NCBI GenBank assembly: GCA_963693085.1
Contig: OY856414.1
Coordinates: forward strand, 263,714,001-263,778,000
Source: Alisma plantago-aquatica
Taxonomy: Eukaryota; Streptophyta; Magnoliopsida; Alismatales; Alismataceae
Direction of reading: 5' to 3'
DNA: 64,000 nt
Shown one piece after another: positions 1-12,100 of the stretch. The notes under the pieces were generated by a model. The model was not told the origin of the DNA, ran no database searches, and saw nothing but the letters and a program-made list of their open reading frames with translations. How positions within the stretch are numbered: position 1 is the stretch's first letter; every line of letters starts with the position of its first letter. The translations under genes were made by a program, and so were the position numbers.

Positions 1-586
1 TGGAGGAGCGTAGCTTCGATCACAATGCCCCCCTTTTGTGGAATCACGATGGCGGGAATTTTCTGCGAGATGCTCAAACAACGGCCATGATTCCTCGGGT
101 GGCTTTGCCATGAAAGTGCCCCCGCAGGAAGAGTCTACGTTGTTTTGGCTTTGCTCTTCAAGGCCGGTGTAGAAGGCTTGGACGAGCTGCCACAGAGGAA
201 CCTCATGATGAGGGCAATCGCGAAGTAGCTTTTGGAACCTCTCCCACGCCTCGTGGAAGGGCTCGTTCTCTTTCTGGGCAAACGACGTGATGCACCTTCT
301 CATATAAGATAACTTGGCGATGGGGAAGAACTTCTTGAGAAACTCGTTCTTCACACCATTCCACATGACCAACTATGGTTTCATCACACTCCTTGGCTTT
401 CTCCTTGAGGGAGAAAGGAAAGAGTGTCCTCCTAATTGAGTCGTCGGTGGCGGCTAGAGTGCGGAAGGTAGAGCACATTTCAAGGAACCCGTCTATGTGG
501 TGGTAGGGATTCTCGTTCTCCATACCGAAGTATGTAGGGAGAAGTCTCAGGAGTGCCGGCGGGATGGAGAACTGTTGACCTGGCAT
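1..586 (-). pseudogene. Gypsy (Tat/Athila-type) gag, 5' part, frameshifted
   Basis: This is the N-terminal part of a retrotransposon capsid (gag) protein, read on the - strand from an ATG at 584-586 and running off the window start. The first ~65 residues carry the plant gypsy gag signature: a PTYFGMENENPYHHIDGF segment, then a conserved Cys (FLEMCSTF) and LFPFSLKEKAK. At about 345-380 the frame is lost. The continuation is legible in another frame as FLKKFFP, then SFAQKENEPFHEAWERF, LLRDCPHH and QAFYTGLEEQS, all typical of the Retrotrans_gag domain. The gene is therefore broken by at least one indel and partial at the window edge. The primer-binding site and LTR lie immediately upstream in the reading direction. 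The capsid assignment is confident; the Tat/Athila lineage rests on the primer-binding site and gag wording. Confidence 0.85.
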
Positions 587-957
587 TTGGTCAACTAGAG
601 TGGCGATGGGGGAGTTGTAGTTCCCCGACGTGAAGTACTCGTGAAGTGGGCGATGTGGCGGTGGAGGTGGCTAAGCATCTGCATCTCGGTTGTTCTCGGC
701 CATCTCGGCCTCTCGGTGTAGGTTGCGGCGAGCTTGACACCTCCTTCTACCAATCTCGGGGTCATATACCACCAAGTCAGTGCAAGTAGAGCGCGTGTTA
801 CGCATGCACAGCTGTCACCTATACAAGACACAAACAAACAACAAGAAACCAAGTTAGCAAACCAAGATGCAAAAGTAACACAAAGAATAAATAATAGCAA
901 TGGTGAGGGTAAAAGGAAGGGCTAAGCTATACTATCTAACTAGGTCGAGCGCCTCTA
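587..957 (-). other. Gypsy leader between primer-binding site and gag
   Basis: This untranslated leader separates the primer-binding site from the gag ATG in the - strand gypsy element. It is GC-mixed and has no long reading frame on the element's strand. Its length of about 370 bp is normal for this group. Nothing else is seen in it. Confidence 0.6.
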
Positions 958-975
958 TCCCCGGCAACGGCGCCA
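958..975 (-). other. Gypsy primer-binding site (TGGCGCCGTTGCCGGGGA)
   Basis: The reverse complement reads TGGCGCCGTTGCCGGGGA, the primer-binding site widely seen in plant Tat/Athila gypsy elements. It lies about 10 bp inside the LTR and just upstream of gag on the same strand, which fixes the element's orientation and its LTR boundary. Confidence 0.9.
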
Positions 976-2487
976 GAAAGCTTGGTGCGTCCCCGCTAGT
1001 GGTGCTTTTACACCCCACGAGGTCGGAGCGTACATGATATGGGATCTTATGCTTTTGAAATTTATAAGACCTACACTAACTACCTACGTATACTAAGACA
1101 CTACACCTGCAAGCGCACGGGGTCGTGTCGTAGTATAGGTGAGGCGGCAAGTACAGGGTCGATCCACGGAGATAGAGGGGGCACTAGAGTTAGACAGAGT
1201 GGGCTATGTTCCTTTTGCGGAGCTTAGGGTTTTAGGGTTTTAAAAGGTTTGATTGTTTGATTACGCTAATGAGCAAGTAAGAAATGCAAGATGGAAACTA
1301 AGTTATGGAAGAGCAAGCAAAGTAGTAAACTAAGTTAACAAACTAACTAAGCAAGAGCAAGAAGAGCTACACTACTCTAGCAAGGCAAGAACCAAGAGCC
1401 TAAGTTAACACTAAAGAGCAAAACTAAGCAATTAACTAGATTAAGAAAAAGCGACTAAACTAGACTAGAATGAACAAGCAAACCAAGCAATTAGGGTTTT
1501 AAGCAGTTGATTAGGGTAGGTGGGCCGTTTGGGGGATGTAACTTTGACATTAGTTAGGGGAGATCATTAAACATGCAAGGTTCTCATTTCATATCTAGAT
1601 TACCAAACCAAACAACAAGGACAATGCCATTAGAATATACCCTATACTACTAGTAGAAGACTAGGGTTAGGTGTAATTCTAATGGGATTAGCCAAATCTA
1701 GGTTTCTAGGGTAAGTGATAGTGAGTAATTGAGGGTTGAGGGTAGAGATGGGAGTAGAGATGAGGGTATTTGACCTCATGCCACTAGCCACTCTAGCCTT
1801 TAGAAGGCCCTAGGCAATTGCATCACTCTCACTTACACTAGCTACTTAAATCTCACACTCACTTGTAGAAGGAGGGATGTGTATGTAGGAACAAAGGGGG
1901 CTAGCTAGGGATCCACTAATTGGACCTAGGAGCCAATCCTAGGATTGCCACATACACTCCAATTCCTCCTAGAAGCTAAGTGTCATCAAACATCTCAAAG
2001 AAAGCAATCTATGTTATAAGCACAAACCACATGCAATAAAATAGGAAATGAGTTTGAAGCAAGAGGCAATCATCATAGATAGAAATTGAGTTCATTACAA
2101 GCAATTTTCCCCCAACATGGTATCAAAGTTACATTTTAACCCCAAACAGCCCACCAATAGGGGCTTAGCTAGACATGATCAAGGAAACAAGAAAAGAAAG
2201 GGGAAGAAGAGGAAGAAACTCCATGAAGCTTGATGAAGTGGCCTTCTTCTTCACCTCCAAGCTGTTGCAGATGACCTCCCTCCTCCAAGGGTGCAGGGGT
2301 GCATGAAATGGTAGGGGATTATGGATGAAAACCTAGGGAATTAGGTTTCCATGGTGGAAAGTAGGTGGAAATGGTGGATTGGGAGCCAAAATGCAAAGAA
2401 TTTGTACAAGGAACTCAAGAATGGAGGGTGGAGTAGTGTAGCAGCTGTGGGGGAGTGTGTAACCGAGTGCTATGACTGCCACCCATG

Positions 2488-2495
2488 TATATATA
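2488..2495 (-). promoter_or_regulatory. LTR TATA box (gypsy)
   Basis: The - strand reads CCTATATATACATGG. It sits directly downstream, in element orientation, of the motif array at 2545-3080 and about 1.5 kb before the primer-binding site, as expected for an LTR core promoter. Confidence 0.6.
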
Positions 2496-2544
2496 GGTGG
2501 TGGTGGAAGCACTAGGGTAAGTAGGGGTAGTTTAGGAAAACTAG

Positions 2545-3080
2545 TGAAAAAGTTGTGTAGGGTCGGTGATCACCATGGTCGTGGTGGGTGTGCCATGGCC
2601 GTGGTGAGGGTAGTGGGGAACGGCCGTGGGGGGGTGAATACGGTCGTGGTATGCTGAGGGTGGTAGAAATGCTAAGTGTGGAAATGGCCACGACCGTGGT
2701 GGAGTGCCACAGTCGTTGTGGGTAACATGCACCACAGATGTATTGCATAACACGACCGTTTTGGAGGAGGTGGAGGTGATTGTGGGAGGAGCCACGGTCA
2801 TCTTGATCATCTTCGGCCACGGTCGTGGTGACTTGGCCACGGTCGTGGTAACTTGGAGGAAATCCATGTTGAAAGCTCACTTCTTGATCAATAAACGCAC
2901 GATCGTGGGAGGAGCCCACAATCGTTTTCTCTTCTCGAGGCCACGACCGTGCTGATGGCCACAGTCGTGGCTGGGAGGCCACGGTCGTGGGCGATCTATA
3001 CAAATCCTTGTTGAAACTATTGGATCTTGGCAATAAACGTACGACCGTGGCATTGTGGCCACGGCCGTGGTGAGGCTTGC
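2545..3080. repeat. Array of near-palindromic CCACGGTCGTGG motifs in gypsy U3
   Basis: Roughly 18 copies of a 12-base motif with the forms CCACGGTCGTGG, CCACGACCGTGG, CCATGGCCGTGG and degenerate variants occur within about 540 bp, in both orientations and at irregular spacing. Each copy is close to its own reverse complement and contains a CGGTCG or CGACCG core. The array ends about 50 bp upstream of the LTR TATA box. Irregular spacing and dyad symmetry argue for selection on the motif rather than simple slippage. Long open frames through here are a by-product of the repeat. Confidence 0.85.
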
Positions 3081-3397
3081 ATGACTTGATTTCATTTCTG
3101 ACTTTGTCATTTTCGGATGTCTTTGCTTGGGGATGATTCTTGGCCACTGGAGGTAGGTTGAGGGAGACTTTGGGTCCTTCTTTGGGTCCCTCCTTAAGTG
3201 GGGGAACCCTAGAACTCCCTCTCTCTCTCTCTTCCATCTAAGCATGGTCCAAGTACTTAAAAAACAGTGCAAAGAACATCCATAAGCATATTTGCAATGA
3301 TAATCATATTGGGGAAAAAGACTTGTACTCTAACATGTTTAAATGCAACTTAAGTACAAAATGGCACAAGATGGAGCCCTAAAATAGGGCTACATCA

Positions 3398-4961
3398 ACC
3401 TGCACCAGTCAGTTGGGACACCTGAGCCGATCGGTTCACTTCTGAACTGGTCGGTTCACTGCCCTGCTCAGTTCCCGATTGACTTTTCCTCTTTTGTTTC
3501 GAATTGATCCAAATACCAATCCTTGTTCCAATCAAATTGGACAAGTGAAACGAAGAGAAATTTCTCACCAACCTGACTTTCCCAACTCGCTCGTTTGGAC
3601 CAGTTGAGCCGATCGGTTCAACCCTCGAACCGGTCATCTCAACCTGTCCTGAGTCGATCAGTTCATCACATGAGCCGATCGGTTCACCGACCTGAGCCGA
3701 TCGGTTCATCATATGAGCCGATCGGTTGGGAGTGCAGACTGCACAAAATCAGTCAATTGCAGTTTCAATCAATCTGATACTCTAATCAATCGGTCCAACA
3801 CTTTGAACACTATGATACTGAGCTATTAATTGGTTGAGCATTTAATTGAACTACTAAACTCCTTTAGTAATCAATCTAAACATCGTTCATGGACGAAACT
3901 CCTTTAGTAATCAATATAAACATCGTTCATGAATAAACTCCTCTTCCAGGTTAAATCCTATGTGTGTGACCCTGCAGGTCCATTTCACGTTGGTAGTGAA
4001 AGTCCATAACACTTATGACTTCACAAGCAAAGAGCGGTGCCTAGTCACACATCAGTGCTACCCAAGTGAAACGGAAAGTTGGAGAACAACTTTCAATCCT
4101 ACAATCCGTGAATGGTGTTACAGTGAATGTATAATGCCTTTATCATTGATATCCCAAATGAACTCAAGGCATGGAACAGTCATCCTATCAACGTTCATTC
4201 ACTTTCTTGATCTCAGAGTAGACTGGAGGAGATATGTATGACATCAATATCACATGCTGATTCACATATGCGTGTGCACGCCTATCTCAATCCTACTCAT
4301 CAAGTGGCCATAGATATCAAACTCCCTCAGGAGGGACAAATCCCATATCTATCACTCACCCCTCAAAATTAAGCCCCATGTGTCAAAGCCACCCAATCAT
4401 CACCTTTATAACAACCCATGTTTCAGGACTGCATTTGATGATGTCAAAGTATACCCAATGACATGTGTTGAGTGTAGTGATTTCAGGTCAAAGAATCACA
4501 CTCACCACCATCACTGTGAGAGCTGGATGTGACTACCATGTCATGGTTCCATGTGTCAAACTCACAGTGGGTCTGTCCGGTACACTTGTTCTCTAACAAG
4601 TACCTATGTGTTTAGTTTGATATCTCCATATCATGACTAACGCGATTCTGTCATCAACCAATACCACAATCTAGTCTTGTGTGTCATTGTTGTCTATCTA
4701 CCTTCCACAATGATATCCGACTAGGGACATAATAAGAATGTACAAACTCTTAGCATCCATATGATCTCATCGTTCAGGTCCTCAACCTGAAAGCATATGT
4801 CATTGAGTACTGTCATTCTCTAGACATTCAATCTGTTCTATCATTATCTCATATGACTGAACCAGAAAGAATTGGAAGCTTGACTTTGATGTTTATCAAA
4901 TCAATCTTAATGTATCCCACCAATCATCCCATGATTGGCTCTCAGAGCATACATACCAACA
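3398..4961 (-). mobile_element. Copia-type LTR remnant (copy A), split by the gypsy element
   Basis: This is the outer part of an LTR from the same family as the LTRs at 19918-22616 and 28095-29999. Shared blocks include ATCAATSTTAAACWTCRTTCATG, CCTATGTGTGTGACC and the end GGGCATACATACCAACA-like sequence, closing in CA at 4960-4961. Its low end is replaced by the gypsy LTR at 3397. A cluster of GAGCCGATCGGTTCA-type motifs fills 3415-3730, as in the related LTR at 28.7 kb. A local duplication of the ACTCCTTTAGTAATCAAT block occurs around 3858-3920. The sequence after 4961 is not a polypurine tract, so this is a 5' or solo LTR. Confidence 0.75.
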
Positions 4962-5442
4962 CTGTCGAACTCACTGTCACCTTTTGATTCTCCGGTGGCG
5001 ATCCAAGTCATCGTGGTCGTAAGGCCGATCTCCAGTGAGCTTGCTGGTCATAGACAGCTATGGGGGTCAAGACATGGAAGGAAATCAAAGGCAGAGGAGG
5101 GAGTTTGAGATCGCATAGCGTCTAGCGAATAATCTTTCGATCTTGCAGAGGGGTCTTTGGCCCCCTCCTTTTATAGCCCTAGACTATGGCTCGCTGCATG
5201 TTCCGAGTAAATTGGACAAATCTGGTAGGATCCCCGAAACCACTACAAACCTAGGATTGCTTGCCTCCTATGGTGCTCCCAAAGATGTTGGGATTAATTC
5301 CAACTCCTCTCGTGCTCTTAATAACGAGAAAACCGGTTCGGAATCCATCCTGTCTGGCCACTCCACTTGTTTCCGCCTTCGAAATAAGGTAAGGAATAGC
5401 CCAACACCATTGGATCTTAGATCTAATGGATAATATCCAACA
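4962..5442 (-). mobile_element. Second LTR fragment with TATA box (element unidentified)
   Basis: The high end reads TAATATCCAACA, so the - strand starts TGTTGGATATTATCC as an LTR would. A CTATAAAAGG box (5169-5176 on the - strand) sits inside. The low end abuts copy A at 4961, which suggests copy A was inserted into it. No coding part was found nearby, so the family is unknown. Confidence 0.5.
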
Positions 5443-7870
5443 GTCCACGTTACTCACGTTCTTGAAAAATGAAAATCTAATCCAACTAATATTGTGAAAT
5501 TTAATACAATGCATAGATTAGCTTATCACTTTAGGAAAACTTATAAAATCCATATCTCCCAAACCACTTGTCTAATTAATATCAAATTTTAAGGGAAAGT
5601 CTATAATGACTTAAGAAACTCGTGTGCCAATTTTCAGACTCAAACTCAAAAGTATGAGAGACTTTTCTTCATATGCAAGTTATATCTTAATAAGGCATAT
5701 TTTATACATATTTTATCTCTCTTATTCTTTTATATCATTTATTTGGATTACTTACCCCATTAGAAACCATGTGGACTCGAAATATCATCCATGATGATCC
5801 TATTATCCATATTTCCACATATTTTTTATCTTTTCCTCGTTATCTTAAATTTCCTTCTTCATAATGCATTATTTGATTTCTTCTTTTTTCTTTTAATCAT
5901 ATTGGACTCATTAACATTTTATGATCTACGAAATCACATGCAAGGAAAATATTGCAAGTAAATCCATTCAATACATATAATTCATACAATTCTCATAATC
6001 ATAAATTTATTGGGAAAATTACAATTCCAACCATTTAAACCAAAAAATTGGGGTTGTCATGGCCCAACCAGAGTCAGCCATGTTGCTCGGTCAACGGCCA
6101 ACTTGACCTCACGTAAGGCAAAGGCAAAATAGATGAAAATACAAAAACGCCCTTGGCACAGGCGGCAAAATCAAAATCAATTCAGGGGCTAGAAAGTAAA
6201 TCATACGTTGGTCATCTTCTTCATAGTTCAGAAGAAGAGAACAAATGGGCAGCAGCCAAGAACTCCCAATCAAATACCCAAACCTAGAGATGAAACCAAG
6301 AAACTGGTGTTGCTCATGTGTTTCTGGAAGAAATATGAATCCAATGAGCCCAAAAAAAACTAGCGAGGCTTCACCGAAGAAGGATAACAAGTAGGGGACA
6401 GGAAAACATGGCGAGAAAGGGGGTAAACCATATTACCTCGAACAACATCAAATCGACAATGCCATAGGTTTTGGTTTGGCATAAGGACAAGTTCTAGACA
6501 CTTTACGAGTCTCACAATGCACTGAGGGTGGGAGACAAACTTGACCAGTGCCACAGGAGTAGCACGGAGATGGGGAGTGGTGGTCGGGATTTAATGGCAT
6601 TAAACCAGAGTGAGGAAAAGCTTTCTGGTATCCCTACGGAGGTCAGGGAATCGTTCCCCTACTGTCCGACGACCTGGCGAGCGGAGGAGAAGGAGAGGGG
6701 AACGGGAACAGGGGAACCATGGGCATAGGGTTCATTTGAGAGAAAGAGACAGCCAAACTCTATATATATAAGGATCAACTCATGTGAAATCCTCCGAGGA
6801 AAGCGCTGGAAAAGAAATCGGGGTGAAAAGTTAAACAAAGAGGGAGAATGCTCGAAACGAAAATTAGCGGTACTGTTTGCAAGAGGATCGGTCTCCTACC
6901 CAAGGTAGGAGACGATCTAACATCCATTAGATCATAATCTGACAGTTGAGAGAGAAAAGCGTATAAGTGAAATCCGAGCATCAAAGAATCATAGCGTGAC
7001 TGTGACAAAATCAATTTTATTTAATAAAGCGACATTACATTATTACTCCTTTTCTCTTTCCTCTTTTGAGGGTACCAACGAATCCCAAATTAGATGAAAT
7101 TTTGCACAGAGACTAATTAAAGCATGCAGATTGCGATTATGTAATTAGATTTGCCTTTTGAGAACTTTTAATGTGTTAAATAAATCAAATCTTATTTTCT
7201 CTTTCCTCCTTCATTAACGATATTAGGACTATCCAAATTTAATGAAACTTGACCCACAAGTCACATCTAATGTGTTGGATATGAATTTTCCATCAATTTT
7301 ATATGTTGGAGTTGTTTGAGCATTTATGTAATATTTTGAAGGTTCTACATACTTTCTCTCTCCTGATTTCACCTTTTAAGCAAACTTTCTCCAAATTGGA
7401 TGAAAATTCACCCAAAGTCTATATTTATTATATATATTATGAATCTAAGATTATCTTCCTCTTTTAGAGTCATTTATTATTTTATTTGATATTTTGGGGA
7501 AAACTTAGATCTTTTCTTTCCTAAATGAATTAAATTTATTATTATTATGTGAATAATGTGAAACTTGACTCCTAAGGCAATTGGGACCCAAGGAACATGA
7601 TTTTTTTAACTTAGATTCTACTTTTAAGGTTTCCTTTAATGAGATATGCCATAAGGCCCATTAGTGGCCCATTAAAAAACTATTCATCCAATTAAGTTCT
7701 TTAACTTCTTATTACCATCCAAAATAGTTATGTGACATGTTAGATTATATTAGGGTGATATATTCGTGCTTTAGCTCATTAGGACTTTATTAAACATCTT
7801 TTAAGGTCCAACACTCAACCTAGTTTGGCTAAGTCCAAAAGGTCAAACTTCTAGGGTAGGGTTCAAGATC
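5443..7870 (-). repeat. AT-rich LTR remains, chromovirus-like; no gene
   Basis: No coding region is seen. At 6059 the - strand begins TGACAACCCCAATTTTTTGG, which resembles the start of the + strand LTR at 53630 (TGTTACAACCCCAATTTTGG), and shared phrases such as GATATTTCGAGTC lie further in. This makes 5443-6059 a likely decayed U3 of the same broad family. A TATATATA run occurs at 6757-6766. A strong dyad (GTCTCCTACC-CAA-GGTAGGAGAC) lies at 6891-6913. The remainder is AT-rich with patches such as CAAATTAGATGAAA typical of decayed LTR sequence. Confidence 0.45.
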
Positions 7871-8362
7871 TGATATGTTACAACCATACATCCAAGGACT
7901 TACCTATTCAAGACAAGAGTATTTCACCTACACAAGGACTTACCCACTTGATCAAGATGTCTTTAGCCTTCAAAAAGGACTTACCCACACTTGCATCAAG
8001 TCTTTGGCCTTGAAGGAATCACCCACTCTTCTTGAATCTTGGCCTTGCCCTTCTCCTTCACATGGAAAGATCTTCACCTCTTCTTCAACCTTGAAGAAGA
8101 CCAACAACAACTTCACCTTCACTCGGAGTAGCTTACTTCAAGCTTTTCTCTTTGAGAAAGGGGGTTGGGAAGATGGAAGGAATGAGAGCTTTACAAGCAC
8201 ATGGAGGTATCTCTCTTAAAACATACCTATCTCACTCATAACCATGAATTGCTTTGTAAATGACAGAGAGAAAGGGGCTTAAAGGATTGCAACACACTCA
8301 ACTATAGCAAGGACTTGGAATAACATGAATGAGCAAAGCTTGAAATGAACTCCAAGGGGTCC

Positions 8363-8370
8363 TATTTATA
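8363..8370 (-). promoter_or_regulatory. LTR TATA box (TATAAATA)
   Basis: The - strand reads TATAAATAGGACCCC. The box stands about 150 bp downstream, in LTR orientation, of the motif cluster at 8515-8690. Confidence 0.5.
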
Positions 8371-8514
8371 GATGGGGGTGTTCCTTTGAGTGTGGGATCA
8401 CTTAAGAATGAAAACTAGCCATTTTACAACTTGTAATAGATCTATTTTCACTCACAACAACTCTCCAATGGTTATAATCACTTTTTCTGCATTTTCTGTA
8501 CAATACATTTGGTC

Positions 8515-8690
8515 AAGTTTCAAACTATCGGTCGAGTTTGTTCTGGGAAACTCGATCGACGAGTCAAAATCAGTTTTGCTTAGTTGATCGATTGGTCGAG
8601 TTCTGTGAGTGTATAACTTGACCGATTGGTCATTTTAGAAAATCCATCACTAGATCGGTCGAGTTTCCAACTCGACCGATAAACAACCTG
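8515..8690. repeat. Cluster of inverted ATCGGTCGAGTT motifs
   Basis: Paired copies of (A/T)TCGGTCGAGTT and its reverse complement recur here. The clearest is a perfect 12-bp dyad with a 3-base spacer at 8654-8680 (ATCGGTCGAGTT-TCC-AACTCGACCGAT). Two weaker pairs precede it, around 8530-8560 and 8585-8630. The cluster is upstream of the - strand TATA box at 8363. Confidence 0.75.
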
Positions 8691-9108
8691 TGACAAATTT
8701 TCCAATTTGAATTTTGAGTGACCAAACATTGGAGTTAAGTGTCCTTGATTTTTTCTCATCTCAATTACAAGTCATATCTTCAATACAAGTGATTAGAAAA
8801 TTAATCTAAGGTGATTTGGAGTGATTTCCCAAAAAGCACACTTGAATTGCTTTTGACTTGAACTTGGACAAGCTAGGGCTTGTGTAATTTGATCCTTTTC
8901 ATGTACCTAAAGCCTAAAATCAATCTTGAACAAACATATTAGATACATAGGAATGGAATGGTTAAGTCATTATCAAAATATGGACAATGTACAACTCTCA
9001 AGTCTATAGTTGTGCCATTCATGTACATGGAGGAGGTATATGATGTTTCTAGGAATACATATCTTTGTCATACGAGCATGTTGATTAACAACAGGGTATA
9101 TCACATCA

Positions 9109-12100
9109 TCCTTATTTTTTAATGCATCTTAACCATCAAAATATTGTCATAAGGTCATTGTGACAACTATTTTTCTAATGTTCTTTAGAGGAGTCTATTG
9201 TTGTCTCAATATTCAACATTTGTTGGCTTTAGCATACCAATCTAGACATGGAAATCCTTGTAGGGATTCCTAAGGTGGTTGGGGGCTAAGGTTGTCATAA
9301 AAAAAGGAGAAAATGGATATATGAACCCAAGAGAGAAAATTACAACAAATGAGCCCAATTGAAAGCGTGAGTAAGGCTTGTGGCAATTCCAAGAAAGATT
9401 TATAATGTTCACCGAGATTTGGGGTGTCATATTTCACCATAAAAACCTTTATTTATGTATGGACTTGGGGACTTGAGTTTGAGGGTTTTGGCTTGCAATT
9501 AGGAGTCAACACTTGGTTGAGGGGTTGAGAAGCAACTTCCCATTACTTTGTATAGGCAAGTTGTGGTCTCATCAGTTGTCTACAACTCGGGAAGGAAATC
9601 ATGATTGATTGGAAATTGGGTGTTTTTTGAAATCTACATGGGATAGATTATGTTAGGGATCAATTAATTGTGGGAAGTGTTAGAAGATTGGTGGAGTTAG
9701 AATAAGAAGAAAAAATCAAGTGAAAAATAAACCTATTGTGGGAGGAAGGGAGATGAATTGTGCGTGTTATACTTAGTCTGTCCTGAGGTAGGCGATGACT
9801 TGTGTCTGATCTCAATCAAAATGTTCACATAAATTTGTATGTCAACTAAGTCTAAGATGGTCACTTGACAAAGTAAATTTAGGGCAATAAACCTAATTTT
9901 TTATTAGATAAGGAATATATCAGATTGTATTATAACTGAACTTTGTTTTCTACAACAAATTCTATTATATGGTAGGATGATCCAAATTAGATGGAATTTA
10001 GCATTACATGCAAGTTAGTATTATTTATCTAGTAGAAAATATCCAAGTCCGTATGAGATACTTATTAACAATTTCAGATTTTAAATCATTATTTTCCTAT
10101 TTTCTTATTTTTATATTGTGTAGGTTGATAAAAATCTTTGATACCAACCAAATATCATTTATTACTTTATTTGTCTATTATCTATATCCTATTAAATCAT
10201 TGCTCAAAATTCTAGAGAGTCAAATTCTCAATTATTTATTATATTATAACCACTTCATACTTTTGAGCATTGCTTTTCTTTTTAAAACTAGGAGCTAGTC
10301 TCCTGATTTGAGAAAATAAATATTGTCACAAAAATTCATCAAGTATGAGTGACAAAACACATTTAAGACAATCACATTGGAGATAAGTAGACAATGTGAA
10401 AGCAAAACGACATGAAACCTGGATACCAAAAAACAAGAGATTGGTACCACACATCTAAGCTTTTTGGTTCGAAAATATAACAAAAAAAGAAATGATTCTT
10501 TAGAATCCCTAACTCCATGTCCAAAAGTATGGATCTAGGTGATCAATGCGAAATCATTTGTAAAAAGGATAGGAGGAACACCCCCCGGTGAAAATCCAAG
10601 TGTTGGTTACCCTATAAAGTCCTAGTCACTTTCTTTTTCCATTGTGAACATGGATACTGGAAGGAGATGGATTTTCCTTTTGATTTTTGGAAGGAGATGG
10701 ATTCATACGGTACTATGTAGAGAAAAATGTGACAAGCCAAAAAGAAATTAAAATAAAGCAAGATATGTGGAAAAAGTGATAGTATTGAAGAACTATTTGA
10801 TCTCTATCATAAAAATGAGGAGCATGATATAATTTTTTTTGTACACCAAACTCTAGATCATGTAGATTGCTATGTAGAATGATTTAAGGTGTAATCACAA
10901 AGGATATCTATTACAAAGATTCTAGAGGTGAAAGGTGATAGGTTCTATTTTCATATCCTATCTAAGTTGGTCTTGCATTGGGTGTGGGTTAGTTAGGGTT
11001 GACATTAAAATAACACAAAACAATGAGATGTACATAGTGAAAAAATACACGGCGAAGGGGAAAATAAAAGAGAGGGAAAGGGAACAAGAAATTATAAATT
11101 TATTATAAGAAAAGCGATAGGGAGGTTGAAATATTAAACAAATGTTATTTGCTAATGAACATGGGGAAGGAAGATGGAAATGAAGGGGAGGCAGTTAAAA
11201 AGTATTGTTTGCTACATTGGTATAGTTTTAAGCTCATCCATATAAGTACATTTTTGTGTTATTTAAACTATAGATATACTCAATGAAAATCTTTCTAACA
11301 ATAAATTATACTTTATGTTCAATTTTACATATAAATTATATCAAATTATTAAAAAATATGAAGAAGAATTGATAGACGGTTCCATTTTTTAACCCTCAAT
11401 GAAGATTTTTTAGAGGAGTATTCTATTGGATGAAATACAATTCTTAGAGAAAAAGTATCAATTACATTTTTTTTAAACGAGTTCTTTTTTGAAGATATGT
11501 TTTTTGTTTGAGTGAAATTATTTATTTAGATGGAATAAAAATTTGGATAAAAATTAAACTTAAACTTCATACTCTAAGTATGATACTTTGAGCACCAAAT
11601 TTCATGGTAGAAAATATTTTCTCTTCCGAATGGAAACTGAAATAATAACAGAAAAAGAGACGATTTACATCACATGTTCATTCCCGATACTACACCTATG
11701 ACTCTCGGGATGCCAAACGAAACTTGGGAATTGTTCCTGCATTTTCTTCATGAGGGAGAGAGAAAGTTATAAATAAGAATTGTTGAAGGGAAGGAAGGAG
11801 GAAATTTGTATTAGGAGAAATAATTGATGACATGGATCTGACTAAGTAGTATTTAAATAATTGATTACAAACTTGACATGTACGTGAGGTGAGAATAAAA
11901 CAGAAGAAATAGAGAGGTGGGCGGGAAGGAAGAAATCGTGCCTTATAAATTTTGTTTTGTACATTTTTAGTAACAAGAACACATTTCTATAGATATAGAA
12001 GAGGCTCGCCGTCCAACTTGTAACACATTTCTATATTTTCTTTTGTAAACTTCTCTACGTAGTTAACAAAATTTATTGACATTATCAAAAAGTTTACACA

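Larger units (their letters stand above)
985..3397 (-). mobile_element. Long terminal repeat (5' LTR) of the gypsy element
   Basis: This LTR of about 2.4 kb belongs to the gypsy element whose gag is at 1-586. On the element's strand it starts TGATGTAGCCC at 3397 and ends in CA near 985, next to the primer-binding site. A short inverted repeat (AGCCCTA / TAGGGCT) sits just inside the start. A TATATATA box at 2488-2495 divides a U3 part (2496-3397), holding a dense CGGT-core motif array, from an R/U5 part (985-2487) rich in AAGCAA/AGCAAG runs. The right flank (3398 on) is copia-type LTR sequence, so this element was inserted into an older one. The candidate 5-bp flank on that side is ACCTG; the other end lies outside the window. 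The low boundary is uncertain by a few bases. Confidence 0.8.
7877..9108 (-). mobile_element. LTR-like fragment with TATA box and CGGTCGA motif cluster
   Basis: This segment has the layout of an LTR on the - strand. The high end reads GGGTATATCACATCA, giving a TGATGTGATATACCC start. A TATAAATA box is at 8363-8370. A motif cluster lies upstream of it at 8515-8690. The downstream part (7890-8100) has an imperfect CAAGGACTTACCCA repeat, three copies. The low boundary is uncertain and no target duplication was found, so it may be truncated. No coding part accompanies it, which suggests a solo LTR. Confidence 0.5.

Noticed and set aside
2512..3237. A 241-codon open frame on the - strand
   Set aside because: It runs through the CCACGGTCGTGG array; its low-complexity His/Arg/Pro translation is a by-product of the repeat.
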